Below are positions 28,721 to 37,589 of a stretch of 64,000 bases of DNA, one piece after another (positions within the stretch are counted from its first letter, which is position 1; every line of letters begins with the position of its first letter). This DNA is from Nitrosomonas ureae (GTDB lineage Bacteria > Pseudomonadota > Gammaproteobacteria > Burkholderiales > Nitrosomonadaceae), in NCBI RefSeq assembly GCF_001455205.1, contig NZ_CP013341.1, forward strand, positions 1,116,001 through 1,180,000, read 5' to 3'. The notes below the pieces were generated by a model. The model was not told the DNA's origin, made no database searches, and was given only the letters and a program-made list of their open reading frames with translations. Made by a program: the position numbers and the translations under genes.

Positions 28721-31700
28721 ATGCTCAAACATGTGATTGAATGGTCGATCCGCAATGTTTTCCTGGTATTGCTGAGCACCGTATTTATCGTCGGCTGGGG
28801 TATTTACGCGCTATGGAGGATGCCGGTTGATGCGATTCCCGATTTGTCCGATGTGCAAGTCATCATTTATACCGAATATCCCGGCCAGGCGCCGCAAGTG
28901 GTCGAAGATCAGGTCACCTACCCGCTCACCACCGCCATGCTGGCGGTGCCGCGGGCAAAAGTGGTGCGCGGCCAATCGGCGTTCGGGGTTTCGTTCATTT
29001 ATGTCATTTTTGAAGATGGCACTGATATTTACTGGGCGCGGTCGCGCGTACTGGAGTACTTGAGTTTTGCGGCCAATCAACTGCCGCAGGATGTGCGGCC
29101 TGCGCTGGGCCCGGATGCTACCGGCGTCGGCTGGATTTATCAGTATGTCGTAACCGCCAAAGACCGCACCCTCGATGAATTGCGCACCATTCAGGACTGG
29201 TTCCTGCGCTATCAACTTACCACCACGCACGGCATATCCGAAATTGCCAGTGTGGGCGGCTTCGTCAAAACCTATCAGGTCACTGTTGACCCGCGCCGCC
29301 TGCAAGCGTATGACATTCCATTGAAACGCATCACCGAAGTGATCGCCGCCAGCAATCGCGATGTCGGCGGGCGTGTGATCGAACTGGCGGAAACCGAGTA
29401 TATGGTGCGTGGCCGGGGTTATCTGAAAAGCATCAGCGATCTGGAGAATCTGGTGGTGCGAGCGCATATCGGCATGCCCGTGTTGCTGCGGGATATTGCC
29501 CGCGTGGAACTGGTGCCCGGCGAACGTCGTGGGATTATCGAGCTGAACGGCGAGGGGGAGGCGGTTTCCGGCATTGCGGTGGCGCGCTATGGCGAGAATG
29601 CGCTGGATGTCATCCATAATCTCGAAGCAAAAATTGACCAGATCAAATCCGGGCTGTCACAGGATGTTTCGGTCGAGTCGGTGTATAACCGTTCCGAGCT
29701 GATTCACCGCGCCATTGCGACGCTGAGAGAAGTGTTCATCGAGCAGATCATCATCGTGGCATTGGTTTGCGCGGTATTTCTGATGCACGTGCGCAGCGCG
29801 CTGGTGGCGATCATCATGCTGCCGATCGGCGTGCTGATCGCCTTCATCGCCATGGCGCAGCTCGGCATTAACTCCAACATCATGAGCCTGGCCGGTATTG
29901 CATTGGCGATTGCGGAAATGACTGATGCCGCCATTGTCATGGTGGAAAATGCGCATAAGCATCTGGCGCGGCTTAAACCGGGAGAATCGCGCACGGATGC
30001 GGTAATTGCCGCATGCCAGGAAGTCGGGCCGTCGCTGTTTTTCAGTCTGCTGATCATCACGGTATCGTTTCTGCCGGTATTCGCGCTGGAAGCACAGGAA
30101 GGACGCATGTTCCAGCCGCTTGCGTATACCAAAACCTTTGCCATGGCCGGTGCGGCCATCCTGTCGATTACGCTGGTTCCGGTATTGATTCTTTTGTTGA
30201 TCCGCGGCCGCATTCCGCGCGAGCAAGATAATCCGCTAGGCCGCCTGATGATTCGCTGCTATCAACCGATAGTCGCGGGCGTGATGCAGTGGAAAAAATC
30301 CATCCTGATGATTGCGTTGGGCGTGCTGGCTGTGACGCTTTATCCGGCCATGCGGCTGGGCACCGAATTCATGCCGACATTAAACGAAGGCACACTGCTG
30401 TATATGCCCGTCACGTTGCCGGGCATTTCGGTGACCAAGGCGGCGGAAACCATGCAGACACAAAACAAAATCATCATGAGCTTTCCGGAAGTGGCCTCGG
30501 TGTTCGGCAAAGCGGGACGCGCCGATACCGCCACCGATCCGGCGCCGCTGGAAATGACTGAGACCATCATCAATCTGAAGCCGGAGCATGAATGGCGCCC
30601 CGGCATGACCATCGATACGTTGATTGCCGAACTCGATCAGGCGTTGCAAATTCCCGGTATCGCGAACGCCTGGACCATGCCGATCAAGAACCGCATCGAC
30701 ATGCTTGCCACCGGTATCCGCACGCCGGTCGGCATCAAGGTGTTCGGCAACAATCTGACCGAGATCGAAACCATCGCCCGGCAAATCGAGGCAGTGGTAA
30801 AAACCGTACCCGGCACCACCAGCGCGTATGCTGAGCGCATCACCGGCGGCTATTATCTGGATATAGAGCCGGATCGGCTGGCATTGGCACGCTATGGCCT
30901 GGCAGTGGGTGATCTGCTCGAAGTCATTTCGGTGGCGTTGGGCGGGGAAGTGATCACTACCACAGTGGAAGGCCGCGAGCGTTTTGATGTGGCTATCCGC
31001 TATCCGCGCGAACTGCGCAGCGACCCGCAGGCCATCGCCACGCAAGTGCTGGTGCCTGCGCTGGGCGGCACCATGATTCCACTGGGTCAATTAGCGCAAG
31101 TCAAGCTGATGCAAGGGCCGCCGAGTATCCGTACCGAAAATGCCCTACTGTCGGCCTATATCTTCATCGACATGCGCGACCGCGACATCGGCGGTTACAT
31201 CGCCGACGCGCAGCAAGCCGTGCAAGCGCAGGTGCAATTCCCGCCCGGATACTATGCAACCTGGAGCGGACAATTCGAGTACATGCAACGCGCTACCGAA
31301 AAACTGAAAATCGTGATTCCGTTGACTGTTTTGATGGTGTTCCTGCTGGTGTACCTGAATTTCGGCCGCCTGACCGAAACGCTGATCGTGATGCTGTCGA
31401 TACCATTTTCTGTGGTCGGCGGCATTTGGTTGATGTACTGGCTTGATTACAACCTGAGCATTGCCGCGGTGGTCGGATTCATCGGCCTGATCGGCATCGC
31501 CGCAGAATCCGGTATGGTGATGCTGACCTTCATCGATCAATCGCTCGCCACCATCGCCCGGCAACGTAAAGCGATGGCCGAGCAGGTCAGCTTAACCGAT
31601 TTGTACGACGCCGTGGTGCAAGGCGCGGTTTACCGTATCCGCCCGGTGATGATGACCATCGCCGGCAGCGTCATCGGCCTGCTGCCGGTCATGCTCAGCA

Positions 31701-31858
31701 CCGGTACCGGCTCCGAAATCATGCGCCGCATCGCCGCCCCGATGGTCGGCGGCATGGTTTCCGCGACGATTCTGACACTGATTATTTTTCCGGCAGTGTA
31801 TGCTTGGGTGAAGGAGATTCCGCTGCGGCGTGAGGCGAAAGCGAGAATATCAGTGTAG
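28721..31858 (+). CDS. cusA: HME-RND heavy-metal efflux pump, CusA type
   Basis: 1045 residues, full RND length with 12 TM helices and two large periplasmic loops. The TM4 stretch E-M-T-D-A-A-I-V-M-V-E-N-A-H-K-H-L carries the proton-relay Asp and is of the CusA/SilA type rather than the CzcA (Co/Zn/Cd) type. Export is driven by proton antiport: Cu(I)/Ag(I) is passed to the CusC-type channel through CusB. It starts 11 bp after cusB with an AGGAGA SD and is followed by a short gap and an unrelated secreted-protein gene. GC content rises over cusB and cusA relative to neighbours, so lateral transfer of the pump is possible. Confidence 0.9.
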   Translation: MLKHVIEWSIRNVFLVLLSTVFIVGWGIYALWRMPVDAIPDLSDVQVIIYTEYPGQAPQVVEDQVTYPLTTAMLAVPRAKVVRGQSAFGVSFIYVIFEDGTDIYWARSRVLEYLSFAANQLPQDVRPALGPDATGVGWIYQYVVTAKDRTLDELRTIQDWFLRYQLTTTHGISEIASVGGFVKTYQVTVDPRRLQAYDIPLKRITEVIAASNRDVGGRVIELAETEYMVRGRGYLKSISDLENLVVRAHIGMPVLLRDIARVELVPGERRGIIELNGEGEAVSGIAVARYGENALDVIHNLEAKIDQIKSGLSQDVSVESVYNRSELIHRAIATLREVFIEQIIIVALVCAVFLMHVRSALVAIIMLPIGVLIAFIAMAQLGINSNIMSLAGIALAIAEMTDAAIVMVENAHKHLARLKPGESRTDAVIAACQEVGPSLFFSLLIITVSFLPVFALEAQEGRMFQPLAYTKTFAMAGAAILSITLVPVLILLLIRGRIPREQDNPLGRLMIRCYQPIVAGVMQWKKSILMIALGVLAVTLYPAMRLGTEFMPTLNEGTLLYMPVTLPGISVTKAAETMQTQNKIIMSFPEVASVFGKAGRADTATDPAPLEMTETIINLKPEHEWRPGMTIDTLIAELDQALQIPGIANAWTMPIKNRIDMLATGIRTPVGIKVFGNNLTEIETIARQIEAVVKTVPGTTSAYAERITGGYYLDIEPDRLALARYGLAVGDLLEVISVALGGEVITTTVEGRERFDVAIRYPRELRSDPQAIATQVLVPALGGTMIPLGQLAQVKLMQGPPSIRTENALLSAYIFIDMRDRDIGGYIADAQQAVQAQVQFPPGYYATWSGQFEYMQRATEKLKIVIPLTVLMVFLLVYLNFGRLTETLIVMLSIPFSVVGGIWLMYWLDYNLSIAAVVGFIGLIGIAAESGMVMLTFIDQSLATIARQRKAMAEQVSLTDLYDAVVQGAVYRIRPVMMTIAGSVIGLLPVMLSTGTGSEIMRRIAAPMVGGMVSATILTLIIFPAVYAWVKEIPLRREAKARISV

Positions 31859-32122
31859 GTTACAATTTCAGACTAATTCGAGGAATCTCTAACTAACTGT
31901 CATCTCGACCGGAGAGATCAATGAAGTTGATGGTAAAAAATTTCTTATTTACCAGATACGCCGAATACCATGCTGATCGAACAAGTTTTCATTGCTGATG
32001 AGCGGTATGTTCGGTTGTGGCTCAGTTTGAAATTTCCTGAACTATTATTTGTTTTTTTAAGATCCACAGAAGTGGATATTTATTCGTGTAAAATAAATCT
32101 TCTTTTATATCTGGAGAAGATG

Positions 32123-32644
32123 ATGAATAAATTTGCATTATCAATAGTTTGTGCTCTATCCCTGGTTGTTTCAGGAATACAGTCGGTATTCGCTGAAAAT
32201 GTTGCTACCGTAGGTGATACGGTCTTTATTCTTGACAATCCAGCGTCCGGTTCTCCTCAATTAATCGCCAGCGTTCTTAATGCTGACAGCACCACCACTC
32301 CTAATCTCTGTTTCAGCGGTCAGTCTTCTCTGGATTTGGGGCTCGGAGAAGGTATTTCAGCCACCGATATAACAGTCAACAACGGCACCGCGATTATTAC
32401 TACGACCAGCACAGACGTTCCTGGTGGTGTTATTTTCAGGGATATTTCAAGTTGTATAGCAGCTAATTCGATATGTATGGCTACAGTCAATGGTAGTCTA
32501 TTGACCATACCTTGCGTTCAATATAACAATCAGGTGCTTACTGTCGTACTTGAACAACGCGGCAATTCAATGAATTGGGAATTAACTTCCTCACCCATTT
32601 TAAATGATACTTTTGCAGGATCTAAAGCAAATAAGGGAAATTAG
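32123..32644 (+). CDS. Secreted protein of unknown function
   Basis: 173 residues from the ATG at 32123 (an adjacent ATG at 32120 is also possible; GGAGA SD at 32113-32117). A longer upstream reading would put 50 residues before the signal peptide and is unlikely. The signal peptide is cleaved near VFA-EN. The mature part is Thr/Ser/Asn-rich with alternating beta-pattern and four Cys (NLCF, SSCI, SICM, IPCV) that could make two disulfides, suggesting a small beta-sandwich periplasmic or extracellular protein. No known family is recognised. It ends in a basic K-A-N-K-G-N. A stem-loop follows. Confidence 0.55.
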   Translation: MNKFALSIVCALSLVVSGIQSVFAENVATVGDTVFILDNPASGSPQLIASVLNADSTTTPNLCFSGQSSLDLGLGEGISATDITVNNGTAIITTTSTDVPGGVIFRDISSCIAANSICMATVNGSLLTIPCVQYNNQVLTVVLEQRGNSMNWELTSSPILNDTFAGSKANKGN

Positions 32645-32657
32645 AATTATTGTTAGC

Positions 32658-32688
32658 AGTGGTTCAGAAAATTTCACACTGAACCACT
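32658..32688. terminator. Stem-loop between convergent genes
   Basis: Stem AGTGGTTCAG (32658-32667) / CTGAACCACT (32679-32688), ten perfect pairs with an 11-base loop, between the convergent secreted-protein and sulfotransferase genes. No T run follows on either strand, so termination is a guess. Confidence 0.4.
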
Positions 32689-32698
32689 CGCGTAATAC

Positions 32699-33559
32699 TC
32701 AGTTGCCATCCTTCATGAGCGGACTCACTTCGGCAAACCAACTGCAATCACGATAAGGCTTATTCTGTAGCATTTTTTTATAACGCTCCGGCAAATCGCG
32801 CGCAATGGTCTGGAATTCCTGCTTATCCTGTTCCGTGAGAATGGTCGGACCGATAAACGGGGTTGGGTTGCGGCGTAGGTTCATGTTAAGAATAGACCGA
32901 TGCGGCAAATCAAAAAATCGGATCATATCTTTTAACACCGCTTCCCGCTTCAGATCCACATCAACATCAATAAAAAACACCCGGTCTTGCCAGTGATTAT
33001 CGCGAATCAATTGCATGGCGCGGTATTCAATTTCCAGCCATTGCAACAGGTAAAACTGCAAGCGACTGAACGATGGCGGATAGTTCCGGAACACCTCCTC
33101 CTGCCCGGTCAATGCCCAGCGGAACAAGCGTTCGCCGGTATCGTCCGTATAATCGACAAACGGAACACGCAGCTGGCGTATCATCCGCTCGCGCACATAT
33201 TCGCTTTTCGCCACCCGCAGCGGATGGCGCACCAGATGGATAAACCCCGGATTGTTCAGCAGCGTGCCGACATGGCGGTTAAATGCCTTCAGGAAAGCAT
33301 GATTGGATTCAAAATAAAAAGGCTGCTTGCGGCTGGCGATAAAACGGCATTTGCGCTCCAGCACCGGCAGTAACGCTTGGTCGTTATGTTGTGTATTCCA
33401 TGCGATGGGCTTGCCGAACAACGTGGGATTGCCAAACGTGAAATAAGGCTCGTGTGTGCTGTAACACTGCGTGATGTTTTTGGCGAAAAAATCAGCAAGA
33501 TAACTGGTGCCGGATCGGCCGCTGGCAAGGGTGAATAGTACAAGCTGAGTACTGTTCAT
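32699..33559 (-). CDS. Sulfotransferase family protein
   Basis: 286 residues. The N-terminal L-F-T-L-A-S-G-R-S-G-T-S-Y-L is the 5'-phosphosulfate (PAPS) binding loop and F-I-H-L-V-R-H-P-L-R-V-A-K-S the 3'-phosphate motif. Such enzymes put sulfate from PAPS on carbohydrates or other hydroxyl groups; the acceptor is unknown. No PAPS-synthesis gene is close. A decayed partial copy lies at 23240-23485. It is 8 bp after the hsdS stop but is a different gene type, so cotranscription with the restriction genes is not implied functionally. Confidence 0.8.
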   Translation of the reverse strand: MNSTQLVLFTLASGRSGTSYLADFFAKNITQCYSTHEPYFTFGNPTLFGKPIAWNTQHNDQALLPVLERKCRFIASRKQPFYFESNHAFLKAFNRHVGTLLNNPGFIHLVRHPLRVAKSEYVRERMIRQLRVPFVDYTDDTGERLFRWALTGQEEVFRNYPPSFSRLQFYLLQWLEIEYRAMQLIRDNHWQDRVFFIDVDVDLKREAVLKDMIRFFDLPHRSILNMNLRRNPTPFIGPTILTEQDKQEFQTIARDLPERYKKMLQNKPYRDCSWFAEVSPLMKDGN

Positions 33560-33567
33560 ATATTCTT

Positions 33568-35616
33568 TCAGGAAGCTATCGCCTGCTCAACCACCACATC
33601 CGCCAGCTTTTTCTGCAATTGGCTGGCTTGCGTGATGCCGGATTTGAGTTGATTGCAAAGGATCATCAGTTCGTCGACTTTGGTTACGATGCGGTGTTGT
33701 TCGTTAACACTCAGAATTGGGACTATTAACGAACCAATATGGCCTTGATTAACTGTCTTTTGCCCCGCTGTCGTAACGAATAAGTCTTTGATTCGATTGC
33801 GAACCAATTGTGAAGCACCAATTAATACAAGAAACTTAGGATTAAAGATACTTTGTGAGATTCTCATGCGAATAAAGTGATCACAATAAATACCATCAAA
33901 GTGTTCTTCACAAACAACAAACCCGCCAACCAGATCAGCGCTTCCATTCACGCGGATAATTAAAATATCACCTGGAATTAAACTATATTTTTCAATCATG
34001 TTTTGTGATATCAAAAGCTCTCGGGGTTCTTCGAGTGAAATTTGCCGATTCTTAATATCAGCTAAACGCAATACGATTACTCTGCACCCATCAGAATCGC
34101 CACGACTTGAAACTCCATTCTGAAATTCCAGCATTAAATCTTCCAGCCTTACCCATTCCCACCCCTGCGGCAATTCAAACGGCTTTTCCTCCTTGGAAAT
34201 TTCCTGTTGAATCCCCCCCGGCCCCCCTTTTTCAAAGGGGGGGGTAGGATTAGGGATGGAATTAGAAAGAGGGGGGTTAGAAAGGGAAGTCGTAGTGTGA
34301 TTGATTGATGTTGCTGCAACTGAACCTGTTTCCCCCCTTGGTAAAAGGGGGGTTAGGGGGGATTTGCTTTTCTTGATCTTCCCCTCAGCCATCAACTTGG
34401 CTTTTTCCGCCTGTATGCGCTTCAACAATTCAATGGCCGGTTCATCGTTCGGGTCTTGCGGCACGAGTTTGCCCATCACTGCCAGTTGCAACAGTGTTTG
34501 TTTGAGTGCGTCGATACTGGCTTCGGTGGTAAACAACGACTCAAAATGCGCAGCGATGCGCTGCCAATTGGCGCTGAAGTCATCCGCGCTTTGCGATTGG
34601 GTCAGTGTGCCGAGCAGGTGGTTCACCAGTTTTTCGTGAGCTTCGGCGGCATTGATGTGTTGCGTTTCCAGTTGATCGCACAGCGCTATCAGTTCATCGA
34701 CTTTGGCGACGATGCGGTGTTGTTCGGGAAGGGGCGGGAGTGGAAAAATTAAGCCCTTCAAAGCTGTTCCATTCACATTTGGTTGGCCAGTGCCCATAGA
34801 ACTTATTGCGAGCTGCTTCCAATACAATACCGAACCTAAAAACACCTTTTTATACTTGGAAGATATTGAAGACAAACTACCTATTCTAATGAGATAGGAT
34901 GCAAACACAGCTTTTTGATCAAGCCCAGTTACCAAATATGATTTACCAATTGTTCCACCAGTCCTTGCAATTACTAAATCGTTATTTTTAAGTTCATAAC
35001 TTTCGTAATCAGACAACGAGATATTGCACCCTGGTACGGTAGCCCAGTTAACAGTATTATCTTGAATATCTGTTATGCGTAAAAGAAGCACATCTCTTGA
35101 CTGGTGATTTGCTGAATCGGTATAACCATATTGAACGGCACTCGAAATATTACCAAGCCTCACCCACTCCCACCCTTGCGGCAATTCAAACGGCTTTTCC
35201 TCGTCCGTTATCGGCGGCAATGGTTTGTCCTTCTTGATCTTTCCCTCAACCACCAACTTGGCTTTCTCCGCCTGTATCCGCTTCAACAATTCACCAGCCG
35301 GTTCATCATTCGGGTTTTGCGGTACCAATTTGCCGCGCACCGCCAGTTCCAGAATCAGTTCGCGCAGTTTTTGGATGCCGTACACGCTGACACTATTGCC
35401 GCCACTACGACCTCGGCCTGATTTCTTTTCTGTTTCGGCGGTGGTCCAGATGTCGAGGTGGTGAATCCACTCTGGCTCTTTTGGAATAATCCCCCCTAGC
35501 CCCCCTTTTTCAAAGGGGGGGATGGTGATTGTGGGTGTTGTGGAGAGTGTTTTTGAAGTGGGTGCTTCAACGTTTTGTTTTTTATCAGAAGCAATCCCCG
35601 GAGTTTCAGCGCTCAT
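33568..35616 (-). CDS. hsdS: Type I restriction-modification specificity subunit HsdS
   Basis: 682 residues, longer than the usual 400-580. It contains two target-recognition units, each led by the conserved helix region L-A-V-x-G-K-L-V-P-Q-x-P-N-D-E-P followed by L-L-K-R-I-Q-A-E-K-A-K-L and, later, F-E-L-P-Q-G-W-E-W-V-R-L. The extra length comes in part from three in-frame copies of a palindromic repeat at residues ~31-43, ~415-428 and ~454-468 (the last encodes PPFEKGGPGGI). HsdS sets the bipartite DNA target of the M2S methylase and R2M2S nuclease. Its start overlaps the DUF559 gene by 4 bp. Confidence 0.9.
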   Translation of the reverse strand: MSAETPGIASDKKQNVEAPTSKTLSTTPTITIPPFEKGGLGGIIPKEPEWIHHLDIWTTAETEKKSGRGRSGGNSVSVYGIQKLRELILELAVRGKLVPQNPNDEPAGELLKRIQAEKAKLVVEGKIKKDKPLPPITDEEKPFELPQGWEWVRLGNISSAVQYGYTDSANHQSRDVLLLRITDIQDNTVNWATVPGCNISLSDYESYELKNNDLVIARTGGTIGKSYLVTGLDQKAVFASYLIRIGSLSSISSKYKKVFLGSVLYWKQLAISSMGTGQPNVNGTALKGLIFPLPPLPEQHRIVAKVDELIALCDQLETQHINAAEAHEKLVNHLLGTLTQSQSADDFSANWQRIAAHFESLFTTEASIDALKQTLLQLAVMGKLVPQDPNDEPAIELLKRIQAEKAKLMAEGKIKKSKSPLTPLLPRGETGSVAATSINHTTTSLSNPPLSNSIPNPTPPFEKGGPGGIQQEISKEEKPFELPQGWEWVRLEDLMLEFQNGVSSRGDSDGCRVIVLRLADIKNRQISLEEPRELLISQNMIEKYSLIPGDILIIRVNGSADLVGGFVVCEEHFDGIYCDHFIRMRISQSIFNPKFLVLIGASQLVRNRIKDLFVTTAGQKTVNQGHIGSLIVPILSVNEQHRIVTKVDELMILCNQLKSGITQASQLQKKLADVVVEQAIAS
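34211..34254 (-). repeat. Palindromic G/C-run repeat, copy in hsdS (3' part)
   Basis: C7-GG-C6-T5 followed by CAAA and a run of eight G. In the minus-strand hsdS frame it reads P-P-F-E-K-G-G-P-G-G-I, between residues ~454 and 468, in the linker between the two recognition units. Confidence 0.8.
34331..34371 (+). repeat. Palindromic G/C-run repeat, inverted copy in hsdS
   Basis: TCCCCCCTTGGTAAAA followed by GGGGGGTTAGGGGGGAT: the same repeat in the opposite orientation, 77 bp from the previous copy. In hsdS it reads P-L-T-P-L-L-P-R-G-E-T. It lies in the same inter-unit linker. Confidence 0.7.
35487..35525 (-). repeat. Palindromic G/C-run repeat, copy near hsdS N-terminus
   Basis: CCCCCCTAGCCCCCCTTTTT then CAAAGGGGGGG; reads P-P-F-E-K-G-G-L-G-G-I at residues ~33-43 of HsdS, ahead of the first recognition unit. 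Confidence 0.8.
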
Positions 35617-36020
35617 ATTCCACTCCCCTTTGAAAAAGGGGGGCTAGGGGGGATTCCAAGAGGGATTCCCTTCTCCACCGCATCAAAAACCACCCGCATT
35701 ACCGCATCCAGTTCTTGCATAACCTGTCGGTTGTCAAAGCGCAACACCCGTAAACCCAGTGATTCCAATATCCGGTCTCGTTCCGCGTCGCTGGCCTGGT
35801 GATCCGGTTCAAAATGCTGCGAGCCGTCCAGTTCGATGACGAGATTAGCCGCGGCGCAATAGAAATCGACGATGTAGTTGGCCAAGGGTTTCTGGCGGTA
35901 AAACTGCACGCCTAGAATTTGCTTGCGGCGCAATTTTGACCAGAGCAATTGTTCGGCGTCGGTCAGGTTGCTGCGCAAGGTTCTGGAAAAGGGTTTTAGG
36001 GTGGATTTGTAGGGTTGCAT
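35613..36020 (-). CDS. DUF559 (Vsr-like PD-(D/E)XK) endonuclease-domain protein
   Basis: 135 residues. The DUF559 core is plain: R-x-L-R-x-x-L-T-D-A-E-Q-L-L-W-x-x-L-R-R at the N-terminus, then I-V-D-F-Y-C (Asp), L-V-I-E-L-D-G-S-Q-H (Glu/Asp) and the helical C-terminal part. The fold is that of Vsr nucleases, so a DNA-cleaving role is likely but unproved. It lies inside the type I operon, between hsdM (5 bp after its stop) and hsdS (4-bp overlap), which is not the standard hsdRMS layout. Its C-terminus, G-I-P-P-S-P-P-F-S-K-G-S-G-I, is encoded by an inverted copy of the palindromic repeat. Confidence 0.8.
   Translation of the reverse strand: MQPYKSTLKPFSRTLRSNLTDAEQLLWSKLRRKQILGVQFYRQKPLANYIVDFYCAAANLVIELDGSQHFEPDHQASDAERDRILESLGLRVLRFDNRQVMQELDAVMRVVFDAVEKGIPLGIPPSPPFSKGSGI
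35622..35658 (+). repeat. Palindromic G/C-run repeat, inverted copy at the DUF559 C-terminus
   Basis: ACTCCCCTTTGAAAAA then GGGGGGCTAGGGGGGATTCC. It supplies the last ~14 codons of the DUF559 gene and lies just before the hsdS start. Confidence 0.8.
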
Positions 36021-36025
36021 AATCC

Positions 36026-37561
36026 TTAATCTTCCATTTTGAATCCCCCCTGCCCCCCTTTTTCTAAGGGGGGTGGTTGGATGTCTGAGTTGGAAGATTT
36101 GGGGGTTAATGCTGCTTCTAATATTTCTTTCAACTGCCCGCGTAGTGCGGCGATGTCCATTTGCATGGCGTGATATTGCGTCATCAGCACATCGGGATCG
36201 TGGATTTCCTGTTCGCCGATATGCGGGTTTTTGCAGTCGAGGTTGTAGTTGCGCGCCTGAACGTCCGTCAGATCAATTCTCCAGGCGTATTCATTTTCCA
36301 CGCGATGTTTGAAACCGCCTTCTTCCTTGCTCCACCACGCTGCTTCGGCGTCGAATTCTTCGATTTTCATCGGTTTGGTTTTGTTGTAACTTTTTACACC
36401 AGGCGGGTAAGGATGCTCGTAAAACCAGATATGCCGGGTGGGTGTGCCTTTGGTGAAAAACAGCAGGTTGGTCTTGATGCCGGTATACGGACTGAACACG
36501 CCGTTGGGCAGGCGCACGATGGTGTGCAGGTTGCATTCCTGCAGCAGTTTTTCCTTGATGCGCGTTTTGATGCCTTCACCGAACAGGAAGCCGTCGGGCA
36601 GAACCAGTGCGGCGCGGCCACCGGGTTTGAGCAGTTGCATGATCAGCACTAAAAACAGATCGGCGGTTTCACGCGTGCGGAACGCGGCCGGGAAATTGGT
36701 TTCGATACCGTCTTCCTCCATGCCGCCAAACGGCGGATTGGTGACCACCACATCGACGCGTTCTTTCGGTGTCCAACTGATGAGCGGGCGACTCAGCGAG
36801 TTATCGTGGCGGATGTTGATCGGCACGTCGATGCCGTGCAGGATCATGTTGGTGGTGCACAGCAAATGCGGCAACGGTTTTTTTTCGATGCCGAAGATGC
36901 TGGCCTGGAGTTGCGCTTCATCATCCACCGTTTTCACATCGTGCTTGCGCATGTGCTCGATGGCACAGGCCAGAAAACCGCCCGTGCCGCAGGCCGGATC
37001 CATGATTTTCTCGCCGAGGTGTGGATTGACCCTGCGCACCATAAACTCAGTCACGGCACGGGGAGTATAGAACTCACCGGCATTACCGGCGGCCTGTAAA
37101 TCGCGCAGCAATTGTTCGTACATGTCGCCGAACAAATGACGTTCCTGCGCTTTGTTGAAATCGACGCCTTCCTGAATTTTGTTGATCACCTGCCGGATCA
37201 GCTGGCCGGATTTCATGTAGTTGTAGGCGTCCTCAAACACTGAGCGGATCACATAGGCGCGCTGGTCGCCGCCTTTGGCTTGCAGTTGCTGCAAAGCGGG
37301 AAACAAATCGTTATCGAGAAACTGCTTCAGCGCATCGCCGGTCATGCCTTCGGCATCGGCGGCCCAGTTACGCCAGCGGTATTGTTGCGGCAATGGCGAT
37401 TGGTAGTTGTCTTGCAGCAATTCCCATTCATTTTCGCGGTCGTCAAAAATTTTCAGGAACAGCATCCAAACCAACTGGCTCAGGCGCTGGGCGTCACCGT
37501 CGACGCCGACATCCTTGCGCATGATGTCCTGAATTGATTTTATGGTGGAGGAAATGCTCAT
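36026..37561 (-). CDS. hsdM: Type I restriction-modification DNA methyltransferase HsdM
   Basis: 511 residues. An N-terminal helical HsdM domain (~10-130) precedes the N6-adenine methylase domain with SAM-binding D-P-A-C-G-T-G-G-F and catalytic N-P-P-F-G-G (motif IV). It methylates adenine in the HsdS-defined target and is needed for both modification and restriction. Its last 15 residues (S-D-I-Q-P-P-P-L-E-K-G-G-Q-G-G-F...) come from a copy of the palindromic repeat, replacing or extending the usual C-terminus. It lies 28 bp after hsdR and 5 bp before the DUF559 gene. Confidence 0.95.
   Translation of the reverse strand: MSISSTIKSIQDIMRKDVGVDGDAQRLSQLVWMLFLKIFDDRENEWELLQDNYQSPLPQQYRWRNWAADAEGMTGDALKQFLDNDLFPALQQLQAKGGDQRAYVIRSVFEDAYNYMKSGQLIRQVINKIQEGVDFNKAQERHLFGDMYEQLLRDLQAAGNAGEFYTPRAVTEFMVRRVNPHLGEKIMDPACGTGGFLACAIEHMRKHDVKTVDDEAQLQASIFGIEKKPLPHLLCTTNMILHGIDVPINIRHDNSLSRPLISWTPKERVDVVVTNPPFGGMEEDGIETNFPAAFRTRETADLFLVLIMQLLKPGGRAALVLPDGFLFGEGIKTRIKEKLLQECNLHTIVRLPNGVFSPYTGIKTNLLFFTKGTPTRHIWFYEHPYPPGVKSYNKTKPMKIEEFDAEAAWWSKEEGGFKHRVENEYAWRIDLTDVQARNYNLDCKNPHIGEQEIHDPDVLMTQYHAMQMDIAALRGQLKEILEAALTPKSSNSDIQPPPLEKGGQGGFKMED
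36041..36078 (-). repeat. Palindromic G/C-run repeat, copy at the hsdM C-terminus
   Basis: GAATCCCCCCTGCCCCCCTT then TTTCTAAGGGGGGTGG; reads P-P-P-L-E-K-G-G-Q-G-G-F just before the HsdM stop codon. Confidence 0.8.
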
Positions 37562-37589
37562 CGGTTTAATTTATTTCAGGTCGGGTTAA

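Noticed and set aside
28811..29617. Long antisense ORF (268 codons) within cusA
   Set aside because: It is antisense to a well-supported RND gene, is His/Arg-rich in the way of GC-biased shadow frames, and has no domain.
34201..36078. Repeated G/C runs as a possible CRISPR array
   Set aside because: Copies are irregularly spaced, in both orientations and inside coding sequence; no uniform spacers and no cas genes.
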